Under the pieces are notes generated by a model. The model was not told the origin of the DNA and searched no databases. It saw only the letters and a program-made list of their open reading frames with translations. From NCBI RefSeq assembly GCF_017355835.1, contig NZ_JAFEWF010000008.1, positions 434,001-498,000 on the forward strand: 64,000 bases of DNA, read 5' to 3'. How positions within the stretch are numbered: the first letter of the stretch is position 1; every line of letters begins with the position of its first letter. This DNA is from Desertivirga brevis. GTDB taxonomy: Bacteria > Bacteroidota > Bacteroidia > Sphingobacteriales > Sphingobacteriaceae. The translations under genes and the position numbers were made by a program. This document shows, one piece after another, positions 1 through 8,588 of this stretch.

Positions 1-2557
1 AATTGGTTCTCGCGGGGCTGGTATTTCAGTTTATAATCCATTCACCGGCCAATCACAATTATTAAATAGAAGAAACAGTAGGTTACCAAAGGATAACATC
101 AACACCATTTTAGTTAGTTCTAATGGCACTATGTGGGTTGGAATGAGCGAGGGAGGGTTGGCTTACTTTGATACGAAGAAAAAGGAATTCGTCGCTTATA
201 CTGAAAAAGATGGACTTCAAAATGAGGCCATCTATAAGATTCTTGAAGATAATTCTGGAAAAATATGGGTGAGTACTAATAAAGGGGTGAGTAGCTTTGA
301 CCCTAAATCGAAGAAATTTAAAAATTACTCATACTATAATGGACTTCAGAGAAGCCCATTTGTATTAGGCGCTGGGCTAAAACTCTCAGATGGTACCATG
401 TTTTTCGGGGGAATTGATGGGTTTAATTATGTTAATCCTGCTCGACTACACTCTAATAGAATTATTCCCCGGGTAGTATTAACCGATCTTAGGATTGCGA
501 ATAGAAGCATAGTGCCTTCCGAAGGTTCTGAAATTAAGGAACATATTTCGGTAGCCAGAGAAATTGAAATAGACTATAAACAAAATTTTTCCTTAAGTTT
601 TACCGCCCTTAACTTCACCTCTCCACACGAGAATAGGTACATGTACAAAATGGAGAGGTTTGAGAGGGATTGGAATAATGTAGGCGCTAATAATACCGCT
701 GTATATACAAACTTGGACCCGGGAAAGTATACCTTCTATGTCAAAGCTGTAAGCGAATCAGGTGAGTGGAAAAGCCCCGTTACCTCTATTGTTGTTTATG
801 TACGTCCGCCTTTTTGGAGAACATACTATGCTTATGCATTTTATATTTTATTAGCTGCTTCTATTTTGTGGTATACCCGCAGACGCGGTATTAAGAAATT
901 GGAAGCTAAGTTTTCGCTTGAGCAAGAACGTCTCCAAGTGCAGCAGTTGATAGAGCAGGAGCGTCGTGAAGCTGAACGACTTCATGAGTTTGATCAGCTT
1001 AAAATCAAGTTTTTAACTAATTTAAGTCACGAATTTCGTACCCCTATTTCACTTATCATGGGACCCGTAGAACAGCTATTACAGCAGGAGAGTGTCCGTC
1101 AAAAAGCAGATAAGTTGAATATGGTTCGCAGGAATGCTCGAAGACTTTTAAACCTTGTAAATCAGTTGCTGGATTTCAGGAACATGGAGGAGAAGGAATT
1201 GAAATTGAATACTACTGAAGGTGATTTTATTGCATTTGCCCGGGATGTGGCTGAATCTTTCCGGGACCTTTCAGCAAGAAAACAAATCAATTTTGAATTT
1301 AGAAGTGACCTAAAATATTACTTTACACTTTTTGATCACGAGAAGGTGGAGCGGGTTCTGTTTAATCTCCTGTCGAACGCGTTTAAATTTACTTTGCAAG
1401 GTGGAGAGGTTGTATTGAAGATTGAAAGAGCTGATAATGCCACTGGATTAAAAATATGTCTTACTGACACGGGGATTGGAATCGAGGAAGACGCTCGTGA
1501 CAGAATATTTGAACGCTTCTTTCAAACCAATGCTAGTTCAGCGATTCTTAATCAGGGAAGCGGGATTGGATTGTCTATAACAAAGGAATTTGTAAAAATG
1601 CACGGTGGAACTATTGAGGTCGAAAGTATTTCGGGGAAAGGTTCAACTTTCACTATTCACTTTCCTTTCGAAAGTATAAAGGACGAAAGTCCCGTAGAAT
1701 CAAATTTCACAGTACAACCACACGATCTCATTGACACTGTACCAAACGAGGACTCAGCAATACCGTATGCCCAACTACCCGTAATTCTCTTGGTGGAAGA
1801 CAATGATGATTTTCGCTTTTATCTGAAAGATAATTTGAAAACGTTTTATCGAATTGTTGAAGCAACGAACGGTAAAGAAGGTTGGCAAAAGGTTCTATCT
1901 TCTCATCCTCAATTAGTCGTCAGTGATATAAGCATGCCTCTTGTTAGCGGGATAGATCTTTGTAAGAAGATAAAGGCAGATAAAAGGACAAGTCATATTC
2001 CAGTATTATTACTAACTGCTCTAACTGGAGAAGAAACCCAGTTAGAGGGGTTAGAAACGGGGGCAAATGATTATATGACGAAACCCTTTAATTTTGAGAT
2101 ACTTAATGTAAAAATCCGGAATCTGCTTACATTAAATGAGCGCCTGAAGAATACCTACACTAAGCAATTAAAAGTATCAGCTCCAGAAGTTAAGGTTGAA
2201 TCAGATAATGAGAAACTTTTAAGTAAAGTAATTCAATATATAGATACTAACCTTACAAATCCACAACTGTCAGTCGAAGATTTGAGTAAAAAGGTTGGAA
2301 TGAGCAGAGGGTCACTGTATACAAAGGTTTTAGAACTAACAGGGGAAACGCCGGTCGAATTTATTCGTTCAGTCAAGCTTGACAGAGCTGCAGTTCTTCT
2401 TGAAAAAAGTGATATGAACATAGCTCAGGTTAGTTATTCTGTTGGATTTTCTACGCCAAATTATTTCGCCAGGGCCTTTAAAACTAAGTTCAATATGTTG
2501 CCGTCTGAGTATATTCAGTTAAAGCGCAGTGAAAGAACAAAGAATGAGGTGAAATAG
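1..2557 (+). CDS. Hybrid two-component sensor/AraC regulator (HTCS), copy 1, 5'-truncated by window edge
   Basis: The reading frame is open from base 2, so the window shows only the last ~851 residues; an ATG at 131 is internal. Visible parts in order: last beta-propeller (reg_prop) repeats, a Y_Y_Y domain, one membrane helix (about bases 820-890), a coiled coil, a histidine kinase with SHEFRTP (His codon at 1028), an ATP-binding domain with NLLSNAFKF, DTGIG and GSGIGLSI, a receiver domain with LLVEDNDD and phospho-Asp in VSDISMP, and a C-terminal AraC helix-turn-helix. HTCS proteins sense oligosaccharides in the periplasm and switch on the adjacent utilisation locus; here that is the Xus operon starting at 3461. 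The visible part aligns almost without gaps to the complete paralogue at 23502, except for an 11-residue insertion in the linker before the kinase. A terminator follows at 2601. Confidence 0.95.
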   Translation, partial: IGSRGAGISVYNPFTGQSQLLNRRNSRLPKDNINTILVSSNGTMWVGMSEGGLAYFDTKKKEFVAYTEKDGLQNEAIYKILEDNSGKIWVSTNKGVSSFDPKSKKFKNYSYYNGLQRSPFVLGAGLKLSDGTMFFGGIDGFNYVNPARLHSNRIIPRVVLTDLRIANRSIVPSEGSEIKEHISVAREIEIDYKQNFSLSFTALNFTSPHENRYMYKMERFERDWNNVGANNTAVYTNLDPGKYTFYVKAVSESGEWKSPVTSIVVYVRPPFWRTYYAYAFYILLAASILWYTRRRGIKKLEAKFSLEQERLQVQQLIEQERREAERLHEFDQLKIKFLTNLSHEFRTPISLIMGPVEQLLQQESVRQKADKLNMVRRNARRLLNLVNQLLDFRNMEEKELKLNTTEGDFIAFARDVAESFRDLSARKQINFEFRSDLKYYFTLFDHEKVERVLFNLLSNAFKFTLQGGEVVLKIERADNATGLKICLTDTGIGIEEDARDRIFERFFQTNASSAILNQGSGIGLSITKEFVKMHGGTIEVESISGKGSTFTIHFPFESIKDESPVESNFTVQPHDLIDTVPNEDSAIPYAQLPVILLVEDNDDFRFYLKDNLKTFYRIVEATNGKEGWQKVLSSHPQLVVSDISMPLVSGIDLCKKIKADKRTSHIPVLLLTALTGEETQLEGLETGANDYMTKPFNFEILNVKIRNLLTLNERLKNTYTKQLKVSAPEVKVESDNEKLLSKVIQYIDTNLTNPQLSVEDLSKKVGMSRGSLYTKVLELTGETPVEFIRSVKLDRAAVLLEKSDMNIAQVSYSVGFSTPNYFARAFKTKFNMLPSEYIQLKRSERTKNEVK

Positions 2558-2600
2558 AGAGGTTTAGATCTTTTTGAAATAAGGTTATGCGTTTTTTGTT

Positions 2601-2625
2601 GGGGAGACTTCGGTTTCCCTTTTTT
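2601..2625 (+). terminator. Intrinsic terminator after HTCS copy 1, with TTCG tetraloop
   Basis: A stem of 7 pairs (2602-2608 with 2613-2619, one G-U) closes a TTCG loop of the very stable C(UUCG)G type and runs into six T residues. It starts 44 bp after the regulator stop codon, so it should separate the regulator transcript from the Xus operon. Confidence 0.8.
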
Positions 2626-3460
2626 AGTTTTAGGTACTGATCTTTCTATTCCCTTCCAGGGAGTTCAAAGTTTAAATTGGAATTTATAAGGAAAGTCATT
2701 GCCAGGTTTAATAGCACTAGAATAACCTATGGAACAAATGTTCTAAAGGTCTGATTCTTTTTAGGAGAACTTATCGTACTAGTGCTAATAAAGCTTAAGT
2801 AAACCATGATCTCAAGCAGAAATGTTATCATTTATAAAATAGTAATTGGGAAAATCCATTTCCAGACCAAAATATGCATGTAAGGAGCTTCAGCCGAAGT
2901 TTGTAGATGATAATTGAACATATTGGGTCTTATTTTGAACAATTGTGCCATTTGCAAAAATGGTATGTCTCTACTTTAGATTTATCAAGTCGGGAATAAA
3001 AGTCCTTCTAATTGTACCAGGCAGTCTTAGTGCTGTTAGCCGCGGGGTCAGAAGGAAGCATTTCCTGCTTGTTATTAATTAACCAAATTATATTTAGATG
3101 AGACAATCTTTACTAACCAAGAACACCCTTGAGGGTAACCGAATTTATTATCTCTACCCAGAAATCATGAAAGAGTTGCAAGTACTTCTTAGGCTCGTTT
3201 AAATTTCGATTTTCTCAGGCCTTTGCAGATTACATATTCTGGGATTACTTACACTAACAATTATTAAACTAACGAAGGTGAAGATCCGTAATCTTCATTC
3301 CATCATTCAATTTCAATTTATGCTATAGAAATTACTATTGGTGCTTTTCCTGACAAAGAGCAAGGGATGCACGTATTTAGAATAGGTTGATCTATTGACC
3401 GCAGCAGAGGCGAATTACAAGTCCTGCAATTAATTATGAAACTTTTATAAACTGTTAATA
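2626..3460. other. Long non-coding region before Xus operon 1
   Basis: This stretch of 835 bases holds no credible gene on either strand. It should contain the operon 1 promoter and the HTCS binding site, but I found no exact TTTG-N19-TAnnTTTG promoter. It contains a 9-bp inverted repeat (2712-2787) and a CTTATTTTGAACAAT stretch (about 2929-2943) with a close counterpart upstream of the copy 2 SusC. It is unusually long for a simple promoter region, so a long leader or a small RNA is possible but not shown. Confidence 0.5.
2712..2787. repeat. 9-bp inverted repeat TAGCACTAG / CTAGTGCTA
   Basis: TAGCACTAG at 2712-2720 is exactly complementary to CTAGTGCTA at 2779-2787, with 58 bases between. 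The right arm carries the 10-mer TAGTGCTAAT, which also occurs in two other intergenic regions of the window (42751 and 51918). Between the arms lies a smaller dyad, GAACA-AA-TGTTC. It could be an operator pair or an RNA stem-loop. Confidence 0.4.
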
Positions 3461-6400
3461 ATGAAAAATGAAAGAAAGCAATTTCTTAAGATTCCGTGCC
3501 TGGTTTTACTGATCATTTTCAGTGTTTTGAAAACCTATGCGCAGGATAAAATAACACTAAGGGGAACTGTGGCGGATTCCAAGGGGTTATCTGTGATTGG
3601 AGCCATTGTAGCTGTAAAAGGGGATAATACAAAAAGAACTACTACAGATGCGGATGGAAGATTTACTTTAACGTCTATTGATCCTAGTGCTACACTTGTA
3701 GTTACCTACCTTGGAATGATAACCAAGGAGGTAAAAGTTAGTGGGAATTCTACCATCAAAATTACGCTACAGGAAGATAATAGGATGCTGAACGAGGTAG
3801 TCGTTGTAGGTTATGGGCAGCAAAAAAAGGAATCACTTGTTGGTGCGATCACCCAAACAAGCGGAAAAGTTCTAGAACGTACTGGTGGTGTTACTAATTT
3901 AGGCCAGGCATTAACTGGTAATTTACCTGGCGTTGTCACTACCACGTCAAGTGGTATGCCGGGGGATGAAGACCCGCAGATCCTGATTCGTGCGCAGACA
4001 ACCTGGAATAACAGTTCTCCATTGGTTTTAGTTGATGGAGTTGAACGGCCTATAGGTACGGTAGACATCTCGTCAGTAGAGAGCATTTCTGTTCTTAAAG
4101 ATGCATCGGCAACTGCCGTTTTCGGAGTAAAAGGTGCAAATGGGGTTATTCTGATAACAACAAAAACAGGGACTGCTGGTAAGGCTGTGGTTAGAGCAAA
4201 AGTTAACTCCACTGTTAAAACGGTTTCACGTTTACCCCAAAAGTATGATTCTTATGACGGCTTATCTTTAAAGAACCGGGTTATTGAAAGAGAGCTATCT
4301 GTCAATCCTGCCGGTTGGAGCCCTTCGAACGTGGTACCGCAAGAGATTCTATTGAAATACCGCTTTCCGGCCAACTTAGAGGAGTGGGATCGATATCCCA
4401 ATGTTGATTGGGAAAAGGAATTGTTAGCTGATTATGGAATGTCTTATGGTGCTAACGCAAGCATTTCTGGCGGTACCAAATCTGTAACTTATTTTGCATC
4501 TGCTGATTATGCACACGAGGGTGACATCTTTAAAACCTTTGAAAATAACCGTGGCTATACTAATGGTTACAGTTATGATCGGATTAACTTTAGGAGTAAT
4601 CTTGATTTTAATGTAACGAAAACTACTAAACTTTCTACAAAATTATTCGGGTCGAATGGACGGCGAATGTTTCCATGGGATCAGCCGGCTAATAGCAACT
4701 TTTCACAAAATTTCGTTTGGTCTTCTGCTTATAAGTCTGCTCCAGATGCCATTCGTCCAATTTATTCAGATGGAACATTTGGTCAATACACAAATAACTT
4801 CGATCAGCCTAATTCAGTTGCTGATCAGGCAACTGCCGGTTTTGAGCAAAATACTAACACTCAGCTAACCACAGATTTTGTATTGAATCAGGATCTTAAA
4901 ATGCTTACAAAAGGGCTTACCCTAAGACTCAATTATTCTTTTGACAATACTTTCTTAGAAATCGACCGTGGTATAATTGATAATAACCTAGGTGAAAATC
5001 AAACCCAAAGAAAGTATGTAAATCCGCTAACGGGACAGGTAACCTATACAATTCCGACTAGTGGAACTACCGGGTTAGATTATTTCGGAGTGACCAATTG
5101 GCGTGTAAATGCAGGTGCAGTTGACAAAGGGCAAACTTACCGAAGAAAAAATTATCAAGCGCAGCTGAATTACAATCGGAGCTTCGCAAAGCATGATCTT
5201 GGATTGATGGGACTCTTTATGCGGGAACAAATAGCGCGGGGTAGCGTGTTTCCAAAATATAGAGAAGATTGGGTTTTCCGTACCACTTATGGTTTTGCTT
5301 CGAAATATCTATTGGAGGCGAATGGCGCATATAACGGATCTGAGCAGTTTGGACCTGATTATCGTTTCGCGTTCTTCCCCTCTGTCTCAGCGGGATGGGT
5401 GATAAGTAATGAAAAATTTATGAAAAAGCTGGATTTTATCAATAACCTGAAATTACGCGGATCATGGGGTAAGATAGGAAGTGATAGATTGGGTAATGAC
5501 GAATTCGCTAACCGCTACCTGTACAGGGATCAATGGGCCTTGGGTGGAAATGCGGCCATGGGTACTCTAAATCAAAATTCACCTTATACCTTTTATAGAA
5601 TGACCCAGTTGGGTAATCCTAACATCGCCTGGGAGAATGTGGAAAAAAGAAATATTGCGGTAGATTTTAGCTTTCTAAATGGATTAGTTGGGGGAAGTTT
5701 TGACATGTTTAAGGATGTAAGAACTAATATTATCATCGCAGGTTCAGGTAACAACTCAAGAGCTATCCCTCAATATTTTGGACAAGCTGCACCAAATGCA
5801 AACCTTGGTAAAGTTGAAGGAAGGGGCTTTGAGCTTGAATTGAGGTTTAATTATAAGCTTAATAAAGATATCAGGTTATGGGCTAATACGAATATGACCC
5901 GTGCTTTAAATACCGTAAAATTCCGGGATGATGGCGAATTACTGCCACAATATCAAAAGCAAGCAGGTTGGCAATTAGGGCAGGTAAGATCGTTTTTAGA
6001 GTCAGCCTATTTACGCTCATGGGATGATGTTTACGGAAGCACGCAGCGCAATAGCAATGATGGATTTAAACTACCAGGCGATTATAATATTATCGATTAT
6101 AATGCTGATGGCATCATAAACTCGTTTGATCAGGCACCTTACGGCTACTCTGGATCTCCGCAAAATACTTACAATGCTTCTCTAGGATTCGATTGGAAAG
6201 CGTTGAGCATTTTTGCCCAGTTTTATGGCGTGAACAACGTTACCCGTTTCGTTAACTTCCCCACTTTTTTCAAAACATCATCTCCTTCAAATGTAGCCTT
6301 TGTAGAGGGCACCTATTACTCACCTATAACAGGTCAGGGAAATACACCTCTTCCGCGGTGGAGTGCAGATCCTGAAGGTCTTTCCGGTGCGCGCTATCAA

Positions 6401-6637
6401 TTTGACGGATCCTATATAAGGTTGAAAAACGTTGAGGTTGCCTATACCCTAAGTGGAAGAACTGTAAACAGATTAGGTGTTAAGTCTGCAAGGCTTTTTG
6501 TTAACGGAAATAACTTATGGGTATGGAGCAAAATGCCTGACGACCGCGAATCTAACTTTGCAACAGCAGGCAGTTCAGAACGAGGATCTTACCCTACGAC
6601 CAGGCGTTATAACTTCGGTGTCGACTTAAATTTTTAA
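3461..6637 (+). CDS. xusA: SusC-family TonB-dependent receptor, XusA-like (copy 1)
   Basis: Outer-membrane importer for oligosaccharides, energised by TonB, working with the SusD lid encoded next. The 1058-residue protein has a signal peptide ending near YAQD, a carboxypeptidase-regulatory-like domain (about 30-115), the NEVVVVGYG TonB-box region, a plug with LVLVDGVERP and GANGVILITT, and a long barrel with a terminal FGVDLNF strand ending in an aromatic residue. The order SusC-SusD-SusC-SusD-unknown-GH10 is that of the Prevotella/Bacteroides xylan utilisation system (XusA-E, Xyn10C), which is why I use the xus name; xylan specificity is inferred from this synteny. The gap to the SusD gene is 9 bases. 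The closest relative in the window is the gene at 28056, which has the same length. Confidence 0.93.
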   Translation: MKNERKQFLKIPCLVLLIIFSVLKTYAQDKITLRGTVADSKGLSVIGAIVAVKGDNTKRTTTDADGRFTLTSIDPSATLVVTYLGMITKEVKVSGNSTIKITLQEDNRMLNEVVVVGYGQQKKESLVGAITQTSGKVLERTGGVTNLGQALTGNLPGVVTTTSSGMPGDEDPQILIRAQTTWNNSSPLVLVDGVERPIGTVDISSVESISVLKDASATAVFGVKGANGVILITTKTGTAGKAVVRAKVNSTVKTVSRLPQKYDSYDGLSLKNRVIERELSVNPAGWSPSNVVPQEILLKYRFPANLEEWDRYPNVDWEKELLADYGMSYGANASISGGTKSVTYFASADYAHEGDIFKTFENNRGYTNGYSYDRINFRSNLDFNVTKTTKLSTKLFGSNGRRMFPWDQPANSNFSQNFVWSSAYKSAPDAIRPIYSDGTFGQYTNNFDQPNSVADQATAGFEQNTNTQLTTDFVLNQDLKMLTKGLTLRLNYSFDNTFLEIDRGIIDNNLGENQTQRKYVNPLTGQVTYTIPTSGTTGLDYFGVTNWRVNAGAVDKGQTYRRKNYQAQLNYNRSFAKHDLGLMGLFMREQIARGSVFPKYREDWVFRTTYGFASKYLLEANGAYNGSEQFGPDYRFAFFPSVSAGWVISNEKFMKKLDFINNLKLRGSWGKIGSDRLGNDEFANRYLYRDQWALGGNAAMGTLNQNSPYTFYRMTQLGNPNIAWENVEKRNIAVDFSFLNGLVGGSFDMFKDVRTNIIIAGSGNNSRAIPQYFGQAAPNANLGKVEGRGFELELRFNYKLNKDIRLWANTNMTRALNTVKFRDDGELLPQYQKQAGWQLGQVRSFLESAYLRSWDDVYGSTQRNSNDGFKLPGDYNIIDYNADGIINSFDQAPYGYSGSPQNTYNASLGFDWKALSIFAQFYGVNNVTRFVNFPTFFKTSSPSNVAFVEGTYYSPITGQGNTPLPRWSADPEGLSGARYQFDGSYIRLKNVEVAYTLSGRTVNRLGVKSARLFVNGNNLWVWSKMPDDRESNFATAGSSERGSYPTTRRYNFGVDLNF

Positions 6638-6646
6638 GAGAATAAG

Positions 6647-8569
6647 ATGAAAAATTATTATAAACTAATATTTGCGCCTCTGCTTGTGGCGATGATTGGT
6701 GTAAGCTTAAGTTCATGCCGGAAATATCTTGATGCGGCTCCTGCCACTGCTATATCTAACGAGGAGGCATTTAAAAATTTTAGAAATTTCCAGGGGTTTA
6801 CAGAAGAATTGTATAATGCCGTTCCTATAATAAGTGGGTCGACAGCTCACAATAGCTGGAATTTCGGCGAGGATGAACTTTGGCAGACAAATGACAACAG
6901 GTTAGTAGCTTACAGGATAGATCAGGGAGATTTCTTTGGTATTTATAATTCTGTATTCGGCTCCTGGTTTAATACAGGTGGCAATGCTAATAACAATGTT
7001 AGGGGTGATAAGGGTGCACTTTATGGCCTTGCATGGTACGGCATTCGCAAGGCCAATATTGGGCTGGCTAGTCTTGATAAACTCGTTGATGCCACACCCG
7101 AAGAGAAGAAATTGATTGAAGGACAATTATACTTCTTCCGTGGGTGGTTTCACTTTATGTTAGCGCAATATTGGGGAGGGCTTCCTTATATTGATGTAGT
7201 GCTTCCTGCGGATCAGGCTCCTCGTATTCCTCGATTAAATTACCATCAAACGGCAGACAAAATTGCTGTGGATCTCAGAAAAGCAGCAGACTTGCTTCCC
7301 CTTGACTGGGATCAGATTCCTGCCGGGGCTGCTACAAAAGGAAACAATGACCGTCGGATTAACAAGATTATGGCCCTCGGATTTCTGGGAAAGAACCTCC
7401 TCTGGGCTGGAAGCCCGCTTATGAATGAAGAGTCTACGGGCGTTAATGCATACAACGCAGACTATTGTAAAAAGGCAGCGGATGTTTTTGCAGAGGCGTT
7501 AAAAATTTGTGAGGCCACCAACAGATATCGTTTAGTCCCTTTTTCAAATTATACTGAGATATCTTTAACATTTGCGAAAGCTGGTCTGATTCCTGGAGCC
7601 CCTATTGTGAATGGAGAACGATATGTTGAAGCCATTTTTCAAGAGAATCCTCTTGAGAATACCCGTTTCGCTAGCAACCAGATAAATGATTATCGTCCAC
7701 AAACCATCAGACCAACGGGTTTGAAAGTTTATCCTACTGCAAACTATATAAGCTATTATGGAATGAAGAATGGTCGTCCGATACCAAATCCTTCTCAGCC
7801 ACAACTTGATCCGCAGTCCGGTTGGGATCCCCAATACCCCTGGAAAGATCGTGATCCCCGCTTTTATCATGACATCATGTTTGACGGTGAAAAAGCTGTA
7901 AATAACGCAGCGAATGTAGGGAATAATGAATTTAGACAATACGCCAGTTTATTTACCGGTGGCCATATGAGAACTTTTGATGGAGCGACTGCCGCTTTCA
8001 CAGGTTATATGCTTTCAAAATACATCAATAAATTAAATAATAATTGGGATGGTTTTGCGGGTAATAACAACGTGGTTGTTTTTAGTTTTCTTCGTTTGGC
8101 CGACATGTACCTGATGTATGCCGAAGCGGCATCCGAAGGTTATAATTCACCTCAGGGAAAAGCTCCAGATTATAGTAAAACTGCCGTTGATGCGGTGAAT
8201 TTTGTGAGGGACAGACCGGGATTAGGTGTAGGACACGTTGCTCCTGAGTACACAGTTTCACAAGACAAGTTTCGTGAAGAATTGAGAAGAGAGCGCGCTG
8301 TCGAGCTAGCCTATGAAGGGCACAGGTTTGTCGATCTTCGCCGCTGGAAATTGGTGGATAAATTCCCTTATACACTCAAGACAGCTGTTCAATTTGATCG
8401 GGTAACTCCAAATGCACAAGTATATGCTGATCCGAAGAACGCCCGCGTTGCTAATTTCAGAGAAACGGTATTACTGGAAAGAAAGTTTACCAGCAGGCAT
8501 TACTGGTTCCCATTCCCAACATCTGATGTAAATATTTATGAGGGTTTTAGGCAAAATCCAGGTTGGTAG
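6647..8569 (+). CDS. xusB: SusD-family glycan-binding lipoprotein, XusB-like (copy 1)
   Basis: Surface lipoprotein that binds oligosaccharides and closes over the SusC barrel. Of 640 residues, the N-terminus is a lipoprotein signal with lipobox ending SLSSC (Cys24). The helical SusD core is recognisable by WYGIRKANIGL and GQLYFFRGWFHF early on, and by the C-terminal signature of SusD/RagB proteins, RRERAVELAYEGHRFVDLRRW (the stretch encoded near 8285-8345). It ends FRQNPGW, a common SusD C-terminus. The copy 2 counterpart is at 31242. The stop codon is followed within 20 bases by the next SusC gene, so the two are co-transcribed. Confidence 0.93.
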   Translation: MKNYYKLIFAPLLVAMIGVSLSSCRKYLDAAPATAISNEEAFKNFRNFQGFTEELYNAVPIISGSTAHNSWNFGEDELWQTNDNRLVAYRIDQGDFFGIYNSVFGSWFNTGGNANNNVRGDKGALYGLAWYGIRKANIGLASLDKLVDATPEEKKLIEGQLYFFRGWFHFMLAQYWGGLPYIDVVLPADQAPRIPRLNYHQTADKIAVDLRKAADLLPLDWDQIPAGAATKGNNDRRINKIMALGFLGKNLLWAGSPLMNEESTGVNAYNADYCKKAADVFAEALKICEATNRYRLVPFSNYTEISLTFAKAGLIPGAPIVNGERYVEAIFQENPLENTRFASNQINDYRPQTIRPTGLKVYPTANYISYYGMKNGRPIPNPSQPQLDPQSGWDPQYPWKDRDPRFYHDIMFDGEKAVNNAANVGNNEFRQYASLFTGGHMRTFDGATAAFTGYMLSKYINKLNNNWDGFAGNNNVVVFSFLRLADMYLMYAEAASEGYNSPQGKAPDYSKTAVDAVNFVRDRPGLGVGHVAPEYTVSQDKFREELRRERAVELAYEGHRFVDLRRWKLVDKFPYTLKTAVQFDRVTPNAQVYADPKNARVANFRETVLLERKFTSRHYWFPFPTSDVNIYEGFRQNPGW

Positions 8570-8588
8570 TATTAAGAATATGTACAAC

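Noticed and set aside
3811..4212. Antisense frame of 133 codons in SusC copy 1 (a similar one at 28454-28798 in copy 2)
   Set aside because: Both lie opposite the conserved plug region, so their shared presence follows from the conserved sense sequence; no start context or family.
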